From positions 1-38,866 of the forward strand of contig JAPPAV010000111.1 of NCBI GenBank assembly GCA_026705345.1: DNA of 38,866 bases. The letters run 5' to 3'. This stretch comes from Gammaproteobacteria bacterium. GTDB taxonomy: Bacteria > Pseudomonadota > Gammaproteobacteria > Pseudomonadales > Azotimanducaceae. A program made the translations under genes and the position numbers. A model generated the notes under the pieces. The model did no database searches, was not told the origin of the DNA, and saw nothing but the letters and a program-made list of their open reading frames with translations. Of this stretch, positions 25,801 through 33,459 are shown one piece after another. Position 1 is the stretch's first letter, and every line of letters starts with the position of its first letter.

Positions 25801-26519
25801 ACGATAGCGTCGGCGATACCGGTCTCGACACTGGTGCTGGTGAACGTGAAGTCGCCGTTGTTGCGCCACACGGTCTCGGTGTCGGCCCCGCGTTCGCGCA
25901 TGGCCCCCCAGTGTGCTAGGAAGAGATCCAGATAGCCGTCGCGGTCGTAGTCGTGGAATGCGGCGGAGACCGTGTTGTCGGTGGTGATGGTGATGCCGGA
26001 GTCGGCCGTACGGTCGACGAAGACGCCAGTGGGCGCCTCGGCAGCGTTCAGCCGGTTCTCGAACAGGTACACCGGATCGCCGTCGCCCGAACCGATGAAC
26101 AGGTCCAGATCGCCGTCGCCGTCCACGTCCCCGAACACGGGGCCGCTGCCCCAGTGGCTGACGTTCAAGTCGACGTCGCCGCCCACCTCGATGAACGTTC
26201 CGCCTCCTTGGTTCTGGTAGAGGTGGTTGGGTTGCGTCCGGCCGCCCACGATGTACAGGTCGACGTCGCCGTCTGCGTCGTAGTCCGCTGCAGCGATGCC
26301 GTTGCTGAACCGCTCAGGGCCCTTGATGCCCACAAAGCGCGCGACGAACGCCCGGTCGAGTCCCGAATCGAGGACCCGGGTGAATCGAATGCCGGTTTCG
26401 GAGACGGGCGGTGTGGGGGGCTCGGGCGGTGGTGGCGGTTCAGGAGTACCACTACCACCGCCGCCACAGCCGGCAATCGTAGCGAATATGAAAGCGATGC
26501 AAACCCGGGTCGTGGCCAC
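22812..26519 (-). CDS. Lipoprotein fusion: FG-GAP/VCBS repeats, ASPIC/UnbV, InlB-type repeat, vanadium haloperoxidase
   Basis: From a GTG at 26519 the product is 1235 residues. Residues 1-18 form a lipoprotein signal (T-I-A-G-C18), followed by a Gly- and Pro-rich linker. About 50-450 hold at least six FG-GAP repeats with D-x-D-x-D-G-D calcium loops. About 455-545 is an ASPIC/UnbV domain ending in D-V-V-V-D-W-P-D-G-T. About 545-610 resembles a divergent InlB repeat. About 620-1235 is a vanadium-dependent haloperoxidase/PAP2 domain with K-G-W-Y-D-Y-I-R-P near 1025, S-G-H-S-T-Y-S near 1133 and S-R-I-W-G-G-I-H-P-P-A-D-D near 1196. It is probably anchored in the outer membrane. Oxidation of halide by H2O2 is expected from the motifs. 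Confidence 0.9.
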   Translation of the reverse strand: MATTRVCIAFIFATIAGCGGGGSGTPEPPPPPEPPTPPVSETGIRFTRVLDSGLDRAFVARFVGIKGPERFSNGIAAADYDADGDVDLYIVGGRTQPNHLYQNQGGGTFIEVGGDVDLNVSHWGSGPVFGDVDGDGDLDLFIGSGDGDPVYLFENRLNAAEAPTGVFVDRTADSGITITTDNTVSAAFHDYDRDGYLDLFLAHWGAMRERGADTETVWRNNGDFTFTSTSVETGIADAIVAGGRDWSFTPNLSDIDGDGDGDLLMVSDGNNSEVLINNGDGTFTRATDSAVIDDQAGMGAAVGDYDNDGDMDWFVTSIYNLDVGGQHFGNRLYRNDGTGVFTDVTTEAQVEDGGWGWGSCFADFDNDGHLDIFHVNGWHHELNKDFTIDQIRFFHSRGNGIFDERAEEVGLVNKSQGRGVACFDAERDGDIDILIVNNSSDHLVYYRNDTDTTNRYLGIKLAADGTNPHGIGAKITVSTPQEEQLREMRAGSNYVSQNPLEVHYGLGNARFADVVVDWPDGTTNRLRAVEADQLLTVSQGRDVVLRLNVVQGDGDGIYAEGDEIAIDAAPPVHNYHFSHWTSSEGGTFADRFASATVFTMPGNSTTLIANYLPGVALDDDVSVARRWNEVLLQSIRNDWARPTVHARNLFHTSAAMYDIWAAHSDLATPWLLGRTRAGSTCEFSTLEAPDDVDAARKEAISYAVYRIIFQRFRRSPGVGRIRRDINTLMGALGYDPAVDSTDYASGSAAGLGNHIARCYLDFGLADGANEEDDYVNTVYEPVNPGLEPHLPGNPNIVDLNRWQPLSLETFIDQAGNPAQSEPEFLSPEWGIVVPFALVEDDVTIYERDGFEYWVYHDPGMPPTIDGTLSDSYKWGFSLVSIWSAHLSPDDGVTMDISPASLGNIDDYPRNFEDYPDFYNTLQGGDPGTGYDTNPVTGAPYAPQVVPRGDYSRVLAEFWADGPDSETPPGHWFTILNEVNDHELLVRRYRGTGPELGHLEWDIKAYFTLGGAMHDAAITAWGIKGWYDYIRPISAIRAMADRGQSTDSERAAYDVDGIPLEDGYVELVAADDDLAGEDGEHVDKIKLLAWRGPDFIDDPETDQAGVDWILAENWWPYQRPTFVTPPFAGYISGHSTYSRAAAEVMTALTGSEYFPGGMSGFEIRANEFLVFEEGPSVDMTLQWATYQDASDQTSLSRIWGGIHPPADDIPGRLIGIEVGQDAFALAESYFDGTAQP

Positions 26520-26663
26520 ACACCCCGGCGTGCCCGTAGCGCCCCATGGCCGGGTCGGCGCTTCGCTTCGCTGCGCGCCGACTCCGCCTCCGGCCCAGCC
26601 ACGCCGACCTCCCATGAAACCAACGCCACGGTCGCAAGCTCCCTTTGGCGTTTGTTCCATGCA

Positions 26664-26759
26664 AGGGGCGGGGCTTGTCCCCGCCCGGACCGACAGCGCC
26701 TCGCTCCACGTTTCTCGTGCGACAACGCGCCCTGGCGGGCGCGTTAGGGTCGCCCCTAC
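26664..26759. repeat. REP-like pair with variant foot, locus 6
   Basis: The left hairpin has stem GGGGCGGGG and loop CTTGT but begins GCAAG instead of GTAG. The right part has a stem ACGCGCCC..GGGCGCGT and ends in GGTCGCCCCTAC at 26759. It lies 28 bp from the end of the truncated receptor gene. The remaining 26520-26660 carries another GC palindrome around 26555-26585 but no gene. Confidence 0.75.
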
Positions 26760-26787
26760 GCGTTGTACCAATCCTTGCCGCGCCTCC

Positions 26788-27117
26788 CTACAGCTGGGGC
26801 CGATAGCGGACCTGTATCCCGATTTGCCGCGGCCCTGTCAACCAGCCCCAGTCGCAGGCGAACTGCAGGCCCGGAACGAGTTGCTCGAGGACTTCGTCGC
26901 CGGTCATGCCGAGTTCCTCGAGCATGTCCTGGCTGAACGCGGTCATGGTGACCGGCACCGAGAGGATGTCCTCCTCGGGGTTCTCGGCCGTGACGATGAT
27001 GACTTCGTGGACCCGGTCGTCGTCGATGCCTTCCTCGGCGGTTCCGGGAACCGCCAGTACGACGGCGCCAAAGAGAGCCGCCTTGCGGCTTAGCCATTGC
27101 TGGTTGGGTTCGCACAA
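26788..27117 (-). pseudogene. TonB-dependent receptor with internal deletion (plug start joined to C-terminus)
   Basis: The 109-residue frame starts with a signal-like segment (K-A-A-L-F-G-A-V-V-L-A-V-P-G). The typical TonB box/plug entry follows: H-E-V-I-I-V-T-A-E-N-P-E-E-D, V-P-V-T-M-T-A-F-S, and L-E-Q-L-V-P-G-L-Q-F. The last eleven residues, R-Q-I-G-I-Q-V-R-Y-R-P, look like the final beta-strand of the barrel. More than 600 central residues are therefore missing. The start is a TTG, so translation is doubtful. Calling it a pseudogene is inference; a small secreted plug-only protein is the alternative. Confidence 0.65.
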
Positions 27118-27211
27118 TGCGTGGTTGGCAACATCTCGGAGTCGCCCCGTGGCTGCCTTTGTGCCCGGCTAGGCTAGACTAAACGGCGTATTTCTTCAAT
27201 TCGGCGGGTGC

Positions 27212-29152
27212 TTGGAGGCTTCGACGAATCGCTCGGCACAGTCATCCGCGACGTTCGGACTGCTGGGCGTCGTGCGGGTTTTCGTCCGCACCTGGCCGTA
27301 TCTCAAGCCCCAGTTCCTGCACATCCTGTGTTGGTTAGCGCTGCAACTGACGTCGTATACCGCCGTTGGCCTCGTCATGGTGCTCGTGGACGACGTCCTG
27401 GCCAACAAGATCATGCTCGGCCACCCCCTGGAGCCCGCCCAGACGACGCTCTTGATGGTCGATTCGCGCTATGCGGAGGTCGAGGAACTCAGCGAGGAAC
27501 AACGCTTCGTGGTCCGCAATCGTTTCGTGCTCTACGTCGCCGTCGGCTACTTCCTCAACACGGTGTTGCTGCAGCTCGGCTTCCTGCACTACTACTACAC
27601 GTGGATCATCCAGCGCATCAACCAGCGGCTCCGGGTGACCATGGTGGAGAAGGCCGAGCACCTGTCGCTCCGCTACCACAGCCATGCCCGGACCGGCGAT
27701 GCGATCTACCGGGTCTACCAGGACAGCGCGACCATCACCGCGATCATCGATACCGCGATCCTCGATCCCATCAACATGATCTGGAAGCTCGCGCTGGCGT
27801 TCTTCATCCTGTGGCTGTTCAACCCCGTGCTCGGGCTCATCTGCATCCTGGCGACGGTCCCCATCGTCTTGGTGGTCGCCGGGTATACGCCGCGTTTGCA
27901 GCGCCTGGCCCGCCGTGCTCGGGAGGCCAACAGCAACCTGACATCCCGGATCCAGGAGGCCTTCGCCGCGATCCGCGTCATCAAGGCGAACCAGGTGGAG
28001 GCGACGGCGATGCGCCGCTTCGACGCGGACTCGAACCACGCCCTGAACGCCGCGCTAAGGGTGCGGATGGAGATGATCCTGCTGTGGATGATCGTGCTCG
28101 CCATCGCCGGGGCCGCCATGTACACCGCCGACTACCTGATGGCCGGGTGGACCGTCGACGAGGAGACGACCTGGCTCGCCGGCGCGATCACCCTGGTTGG
28201 TTTCGCGGTGTGGAACCTCGGTGCCTTTCAGCAGGCCAGTGGGCGGGTCCAGGAGTATTTCGACTGGGGTCGCGGCCTCATCAACAAATGGAGCCTGATG
28301 CAGGACATGGCCGTGGGGCTCAATCGGGCCTACCACTTGCTGGATGTCGAGCCCGAGGTGTCGGATCCGACCAGACCGGCCCGCCTGCCGACGCCGATCC
28401 GGGAAGTCCGGTACCGGGACGTGCGCTTTGCATACGACGCCGGTCAGACGGTACTCGACGGTGTGGATCTCACGGCCCGCGCGGGCACGGTGACCGCGTT
28501 GGTCGGGGCGACGGGTTCCGGCAAGTCGACCTTGATGTCGCTGCTGTTGCGGCTCTACGACCCCGCCGTCGGCAGCGTGTGCTTGAACGGCGTGGATGTT
28601 CGCGACGTGGCTGTTGACGACCTGCGCGGCCATATCGCCATCGCGCTGCAGCAGAACGTGCTGTTCGCCGCCACTGTCGCGGACAACATCGGTTACGCGA
28701 GTCGCGAGGCGACGCGGCGCGACATCGAAGCGGCGGCCCGGGTCGCCTGCGCGGACGAGTTCATTCGCGACATGGCCGGCGGCTACGATACGGAACTGGG
28801 CGAACGCGGGGGCAAGCTCTCCTCCGGTCAGCGCCAGCGGCTGTCCATCGCCCGGGCGATCGTCCGGAACACGCCGATCCTGATTCTCGACGAACCCACG
28901 GCGTCGCTGGACGCCGAGACCGAGCAGAGGCTGCTCGCCAACCTTTCGGATTGGGGGCGTGACCGCATCGTGTTCCTTATCACGCACCGGCTGTCGACGA
29001 TCCGCAACGCGGACCAGATCGCCTTCCTGGAGGATGGGCGGATTGGCGAGGTCGGCAGTCACGCCGCCTTGATGGCAATCCCGGATGGACGCTACCGGCG
29101 TTTCGTCGCTGCCGAGACCGAAGATGCGGCCAGGTCGGAGACGCCGCCGTGA
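27212..29152 (+). CDS. ABC exporter half-transporter 1 (TMD-NBD fusion)
   Basis: The 646-residue protein has an ABC transmembrane domain at about 20-370 and a nucleotide-binding domain after that. The NBD shows Walker A G-A-T-G-S-G-K-S-T near 431, signature L-S-S-G-Q near 536, Walker B I-L-I-L-D-E-P near 556 and switch I-T-H-R. All are canonical, so it should hydrolyse ATP. The TTG at 27212 is the only start that keeps the N-terminus; no ATG occurs before the membrane domain. Its stop overlaps the GTG of a second half-transporter, so the two very probably form a heterodimeric exporter. The cargo could be a lipid, peptide or drug. Confidence 0.92.
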   Translation: MEASTNRSAQSSATFGLLGVVRVFVRTWPYLKPQFLHILCWLALQLTSYTAVGLVMVLVDDVLANKIMLGHPLEPAQTTLLMVDSRYAEVEELSEEQRFVVRNRFVLYVAVGYFLNTVLLQLGFLHYYYTWIIQRINQRLRVTMVEKAEHLSLRYHSHARTGDAIYRVYQDSATITAIIDTAILDPINMIWKLALAFFILWLFNPVLGLICILATVPIVLVVAGYTPRLQRLARRAREANSNLTSRIQEAFAAIRVIKANQVEATAMRRFDADSNHALNAALRVRMEMILLWMIVLAIAGAAMYTADYLMAGWTVDEETTWLAGAITLVGFAVWNLGAFQQASGRVQEYFDWGRGLINKWSLMQDMAVGLNRAYHLLDVEPEVSDPTRPARLPTPIREVRYRDVRFAYDAGQTVLDGVDLTARAGTVTALVGATGSGKSTLMSLLLRLYDPAVGSVCLNGVDVRDVAVDDLRGHIAIALQQNVLFAATVADNIGYASREATRRDIEAAARVACADEFIRDMAGGYDTELGERGGKLSSGQRQRLSIARAIVRNTPILILDEPTASLDAETEQRLLANLSDWGRDRIVFLITHRLSTIRNADQIAFLEDGRIGEVGSHAALMAIPDGRYRRFVAAETEDAARSETPP

Positions 29153-31164
29153 GCGAGGGCGCAACCGTCGAGTCGGGACGAGGACTCGCGTCGTTCGGAA
29201 GGGATGCCCGGTTCGACGACCGCATCGACTTGGCGACGAACATCACCAACATCCAGGCGCTCTGGCTCATTGGCCGCGCCTTGGTTCTGCTCAGGAACGT
29301 CAAGGCCTTGTTCGCGGGCAAGATGGTCCTCGCGGCGCTCGCGCTCATCCCCGGCCTCACGCTCCCGTTCCTCGCCAAGATCACCATCGATCAGGTGATC
29401 CTCGGCAAGTCCTTCGAGGACATCGAGATTCCGTTCCCGCCGCACATCGTCCCGTTCGTCGACGCGGTTTCGGGCTTAGGCCAGATGGAGATCATGCTTG
29501 CGGTAATCGCCTTCTCCGCAGTGCTGCTGTTCCTGTTTGGCCGCGGTGGACTGTTCGTCTGGATCGGCGGGGGCGCGGACAGCGCCAGCACGTCCGAACT
29601 CAAGCTCAACGCGGGGAGCAGTGCAGCGTCCGGCGTGTTCGGGGTGGTCGAGACCTGGATCAACATCCGGCTTACCCAGCGCCTGGCGAACGGCTTGCGC
29701 ACCCGCCTGTTCAACAGACTCGCTCAACTGCCCATGAGTCGCCTGGACGACCACCGGATCGGCGATTCCGTCTACCGGGTCATGTACGACGCGCCGGACG
29801 TGCCGGAGATTTCCCTAGGCCTCACCTTGGAGCCGATCTTCACGCTGATCGGGGTTGTCGTCACGCTCTACCTCCTGCAATACAGCTACGACCAGGCGTT
29901 GCCGAACCTGGTCTGGGTCGCCGGTCTGCTGGTGCCGGCCGGACTCTTGGCCACGCTACCAGCGTCGGGCCTGATCCGCCGGGTCCAGCAGGCGAGCCGC
30001 GCCGCCGGCACCGCGACCACGAACGCCATCGAGGAAAGCATGAGCAACATCGCTGCCGTGCAGAGTCTTGGAGGCATGGCGCGGGACAAGGAACGCATCG
30101 AGGCGAAGAGCGACGAGTCGTACCGGCGCTACCGGCACGTCGTGCTGATGCAGATCGCCATGTGGGCGTTGTCGACGCTCTTGACCCTCGGCCTCGGCAT
30201 CTACGTCGCCGTCTCGGTGCTTGGCGGCATCATCGAGGAGTCGATGACGCCGGGGGACTTCGGGGCCGTGTTCGGTTTCGCGCTGTCGATCGGCGGCGCG
30301 GGCCTTGCCATCGGCATGGCCTGGATCAACCTGCAGGGCAACACCGCGGCGATCCGGCGCGTGTTCTTCTTCCTGGACATGGACGCGGAGGACGCCTTCG
30401 AGCGAATGCCCGGTCTCTCGCCGGTCCGCCAGGGCGTGCGCTTCGAGAACGTCGACTTCGACTATCCCAACGGCCAGGTCGCGCTGCGGGGCGTCGACTT
30501 GGACTTGCGCCTCGGCGAACTCGTGGCCGTAGTGGGACCTACGGGCGCCGGCAAGACAAGCCTTGCCTATCTCATCCCCGGCTTCTACCGCCCGACCCGT
30601 GGGCGCGTGCTCGTCGACGGCGAGGACATCCACCGCGTGAACCTCGCTTCGCTACGCCGGCAGGTGTCCTACGTCTTCCAGGAGCACCTGCTGATGAGCG
30701 AGTCCATCGGGTCCAACCTGCTGCTGGTCAATCCCTCGGCATCCGAGTCCGACATGCGCGCGGCGTGCCGCACGGCGGGGGCGCTCGAATTCATCGATGC
30801 GTTGCCGGAGGGCTTCGACACGGTGCTCGGACGATCCGGCGACACCCTCTCGGTGGGGCAGAAGCAGCGGCTGTGCATCGCCCGCGGCCTGATCCGGGAT
30901 ACGCCCATCCTCATCCTGGACGAACCCACGGCCGCGCTCGATCCAGCCACGGAGCATGCCCTGGTTCGTTCGCTTCGAGAGGCGACCGAGGGCCGGCTGG
31001 TGGTCGTCATCGCCCATCGCCTGTCGACGATCCGCCGCGCCGACCGGATCGTCTTCCTCGAAGACGGGGAGGTTCGCGGTATCGGTAGCCACGACGACCT
31101 GATGGCGGACCCCGAGAGTCGATACCGGCGGTTCGTCGAGTTGCAGGGCGGCGCACAGCGGTAA
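29149..31164 (+). CDS. ABC exporter half-transporter 2 (TMD-NBD fusion)
   Basis: The 671-residue protein has the same architecture as its neighbour: membrane domain at about 50-400, Walker A G-P-T-G-A-G-K-T-S near 463, signature L-S-V-G-Q near 566, Walker B I-L-I-L-D-E-P-T-A-A near 586 and switch I-A-H-R. Both NBDs keep the catalytic Glu, unlike many heterodimeric exporters in which one site is degenerate. The GTG at 29149 overlaps the preceding stop (GTGA). A hydrophobic insertion around 105-150 interrupts the first part of the membrane domain. A VOC gene follows after 14 bp and may be co-transcribed. Confidence 0.92.
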   Translation: MSEGATVESGRGLASFGRDARFDDRIDLATNITNIQALWLIGRALVLLRNVKALFAGKMVLAALALIPGLTLPFLAKITIDQVILGKSFEDIEIPFPPHIVPFVDAVSGLGQMEIMLAVIAFSAVLLFLFGRGGLFVWIGGGADSASTSELKLNAGSSAASGVFGVVETWINIRLTQRLANGLRTRLFNRLAQLPMSRLDDHRIGDSVYRVMYDAPDVPEISLGLTLEPIFTLIGVVVTLYLLQYSYDQALPNLVWVAGLLVPAGLLATLPASGLIRRVQQASRAAGTATTNAIEESMSNIAAVQSLGGMARDKERIEAKSDESYRRYRHVVLMQIAMWALSTLLTLGLGIYVAVSVLGGIIEESMTPGDFGAVFGFALSIGGAGLAIGMAWINLQGNTAAIRRVFFFLDMDAEDAFERMPGLSPVRQGVRFENVDFDYPNGQVALRGVDLDLRLGELVAVVGPTGAGKTSLAYLIPGFYRPTRGRVLVDGEDIHRVNLASLRRQVSYVFQEHLLMSESIGSNLLLVNPSASESDMRAACRTAGALEFIDALPEGFDTVLGRSGDTLSVGQKQRLCIARGLIRDTPILILDEPTAALDPATEHALVRSLREATEGRLVVVIAHRLSTIRRADRIVFLEDGEVRGIGSHDDLMADPESRYRRFVELQGGAQR

Positions 31165-31178
31165 CGGAGGAGCGATCC

Positions 31179-31553
31179 ATGCAGATCTACCAAATCGCCA
31201 TGCATGTCGAGGATCTCGACGCCGCGGAGGCGTTCTATCGCGATGTCGTCGGTGCCAGGTTCATCGCCCGTTTCGATCCGCCTGGGCTGGTTTTCTTCGA
31301 CTTCGACGGCGCCCGGGTGCTGTTCGAGAGCGGCGACGAGGCGAAGGGGAACTCGATTCTCTATCTCTGGACCGACGACATCGACGCGCGCGTCGCGGAA
31401 CTCGAAGCCAAGGGGGTCCGATTCGTCCACCGCCCGCAAGCTGTCCACAAGGACGAGGACGGCACCTTCGGGCAGGCGGGCGAGACGGAGTGGATGGCGT
31501 TCTTCGAGGATCCCGAGGGCAACACGGTTGCGTTGGTGACCCGGCGGGAGTGA
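31179..31553 (+). CDS. VOC family protein (glyoxalase/bleomycin-resistance fold)
   Basis: The 124-residue protein begins with I-A-M-H-V-E-D-L-D-A-A-E-A-F-Y and ends with F-F-E-D-P-E-G-N-T-V-A-L-V, the two halves of a VOC fold with likely metal ligands H9 and an acidic residue near 113 (E-D-P-E-G-N). GGAGG lies 9 bases before the ATG. It follows the ABC exporter genes closely, so a role in modifying or binding the exported compound is possible. The substrate is unknown. Confidence 0.9.
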   Translation: MQIYQIAMHVEDLDAAEAFYRDVVGARFIARFDPPGLVFFDFDGARVLFESGDEAKGNSILYLWTDDIDARVAELEAKGVRFVHRPQAVHKDEDGTFGQAGETEWMAFFEDPEGNTVALVTRRE

Positions 31554-31560
31554 CGTGTCC

Positions 31561-31866
31561 GTAGGGCGACCCTATCGCGCCCGAAGGGCGCGCGGTCGCC
31601 CGTGCCGGACGTATTGGCTCCCGTGGTAACGGGACGGGACAAACCCGTCCCCTACGGAATGCCCCAGCATGCGGCGAAGACCCCGTAGGGGCGGGGCTTG
31701 TCCCCGCCCGCACCGGACATTGTCGATGCGACGGAAACGGGACGAGCCCGTCCCCTACGGAATGCTCCAGCATGCGGCGAAGACCCCGTAGGGGCGGGGC
31801 TTGTCCCCGCCCGCACCGGACACTGTCGATGCGACGGAAACGGGACGGGACGAGCCCGTCCCCTAC
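31561..31866. repeat. REP-like cluster with a tandemly duplicated unit, locus 7
   Basis: Three inverted hairpin pairs lie in a row. The first (31561-31655) joins a GTAG-initiated hairpin carrying an inserted GC palindrome to a GGGACGGG hairpin with loop ACAAA. The second and third are copies of one unit, 31658-31760 and 31761-31868, each starting AATGCYCCAGCATGCGG and containing a GTAG hairpin with stem GGGGCGGGG and an inverted partner. They differ by two substitutions and a 5-bp GGGAC expansion in the second copy. This fills the whole gap between the VOC and MerR genes. Confidence 0.92.
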
Positions 31867-31871
31867 GGCTG

Positions 31872-33272
31872 CTAGCGGGGCTCTAGGAGCGCGTTCAACA
31901 GGTCTTCTTTGTCCGCCTCTGCCGAGAGCAGCGAATCCTCGTTGAAGATCCGCATCGCATCGGCGGACTCGAGGCGTCGGCCCGCTTCGGCTAGAAGCTC
32001 CGTGACGCGTTCCCGGGGAGCGCCGCTACCGAGCGACGCGGAAGCGAACCAGGCGTACCCGTAGCCGTCGAGTTCGCCGTCCTGCTGGGCGCGCACGAAG
32101 CACTCGACGGCGACTTCGTCGCGGCCATCCCAATGCATGATCGCGCCGAGGTTGCTGTAGGCCGTGGCGATGAATTCGTCCGGCCAGTCGCATTGTTCGA
32201 GGTATGACCGGTAGGCGTTGACGACGTCCGTCACCGCCTCGGGGTCGCCGCTGCGAACCGCGTTGCCGACCTTTTGTTGTTCGAACCGCTGTTCGGCCCA
32301 GCGGCGTTCGGACCAGTTCGGGTCTTCGGCGATTATCTCGGCCATCCGCCCGGTTAGCTCCACGATGTCGTCCGCGTACCTCCCGTTGTCCCCGCCCATC
32401 ACCATGATGGCCGTGTGGCATAGCTCGTAGCGCGAAGCGCGGTTCTCGGCGGTTGGGGCGACGCCGGCGTTGACGGAGCGGAACAAACGCACCCATTCGT
32501 CGCGCCGGTCGGTTACGTTCCAGGACGCGCCGGTCGACGAGATGTCCATTGTGTCGGCCCATTCCGTGGCGGGTCGGTTTGCCATGACATGCTCGATGTG
32601 CGCCCGATGCGAGGCCACCGCGTCTTCGTGTCGCTCGAGGAACGTCAGCGCATTGACCAGGTTGATCGCGGCGAATGCACGGTCGTCGGGGTTCGGGTCC
32701 TGGTCCAGGAACCGTTGGCACAGGTCGGCCAGGTTGGCGTTGTCGTTGCGGCAGTGGTGGATGAGAGCGGCCAACTTGACCGCGCCGGGGTCCATCGACT
32801 GGGTCCCGGTGAGCGGGCGCAATAGGTCGAGAGCCTCGCCGAGCAATGGCGAAAGGCTCCGAACAGGTTCGGATTTCGACCGTTCCCGGTATTCGCGAAA
32901 GAGCGCTTGGGCGCGTCCCAGTCGATCGGTCGGTTCCCTCTCGCCGTTGCTTTCGATGGTGATCTCCTGGTTGATCGTTCGCACGATCACCGCTGTGTCC
33001 GACGCCCGTTGTCGAACCGCGTCGCGTTGGCTGCGCAGGGCGTGGAGCCGATCCGGTGCCTTGGCGGTGAGCAGTTCCCCGATCTCGTCGAGCGAGAAAC
33101 CGAATCCCTGGTAGCGCCGGATTCGCTGCAGAGCCTCGACGTCGTCGTTGCCGTAGAGGCGGTAGCCGGCGTCCGAGCGCGTGGCGGGTTGCAGCAGCCC
33201 GATGGCGTCGTAGTGACGCAAGGCACGAACGGTGAGTCCCGACAAGGCCGCCGCTTCACTGATCTGGTACAT
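31872..33272 (-). CDS. MerR family regulator with long TPR-like C-terminal domain
   Basis: The 466-residue protein has an N-terminal MerR winged helix at 1-70 (Y-Q-I-S-E-A-A-A-L-S-G-L-T-V-R-A-L-R-H-Y-D) and a linker helix at about 75-110. About 350 residues of helical repeats follow, with patterns such as A-Y-S-N-L-G-A-I-M and E-R-H-E-D-A-V-A-S-H resembling tetratricopeptide units. Most MerR proteins are under 280 residues. The ATG follows AGAGGAG. A promoter with a 19-bp spacer lies upstream, so autoregulation is likely. The effector could be a ligand or peptide bound by the helical domain. It diverges from an acyl-CoA dehydrogenase gene. Confidence 0.9.
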   Translation of the reverse strand: MYQISEAAALSGLTVRALRHYDAIGLLQPATRSDAGYRLYGNDDVEALQRIRRYQGFGFSLDEIGELLTAKAPDRLHALRSQRDAVRQRASDTAVIVRTINQEITIESNGEREPTDRLGRAQALFREYRERSKSEPVRSLSPLLGEALDLLRPLTGTQSMDPGAVKLAALIHHCRNDNANLADLCQRFLDQDPNPDDRAFAAINLVNALTFLERHEDAVASHRAHIEHVMANRPATEWADTMDISSTGASWNVTDRRDEWVRLFRSVNAGVAPTAENRASRYELCHTAIMVMGGDNGRYADDIVELTGRMAEIIAEDPNWSERRWAEQRFEQQKVGNAVRSGDPEAVTDVVNAYRSYLEQCDWPDEFIATAYSNLGAIMHWDGRDEVAVECFVRAQQDGELDGYGYAWFASASLGSGAPRERVTELLAEAGRRLESADAMRIFNEDSLLSAEADKEDLLNALLEPR

Positions 33273-33316
33273 CCCTTTCTCCTCTTTTCAGGCCGCTTTT
33301 TGGGCCGGTCGAGCGG

Positions 33317-33347
33317 ACTGTAGGGGCTGACGTGACGAGAGGGTCAA
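33317..33347 (-). promoter_or_regulatory. MerR-type promoter with 19-bp spacer
   Basis: On the minus strand, TTGACC (33347-33342) and TACAGT (33322-33317) are separated by 19 bp, the over-long spacer typical of promoters that MerR-family proteins untwist. It lies 44 bp upstream of the MerR start codon. Confidence 0.7.
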
Positions 33348-33459
33348 GCGTTTCTTTTCGACGAGGTTTTGGCGGCACCGACAGCGGTCGTGGCGCGTAT
33401 GCGCCGACTTCGATTAAATTAGCCCCTTTGCCCGTTGGGAACTAGAGGGAGGGGCCACC

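Noticed and set aside
26520-26771. N-terminal extension of the haloperoxidase lipoprotein
   Set aside because: It would run through REP hairpins and place the lipoprotein signal internally.
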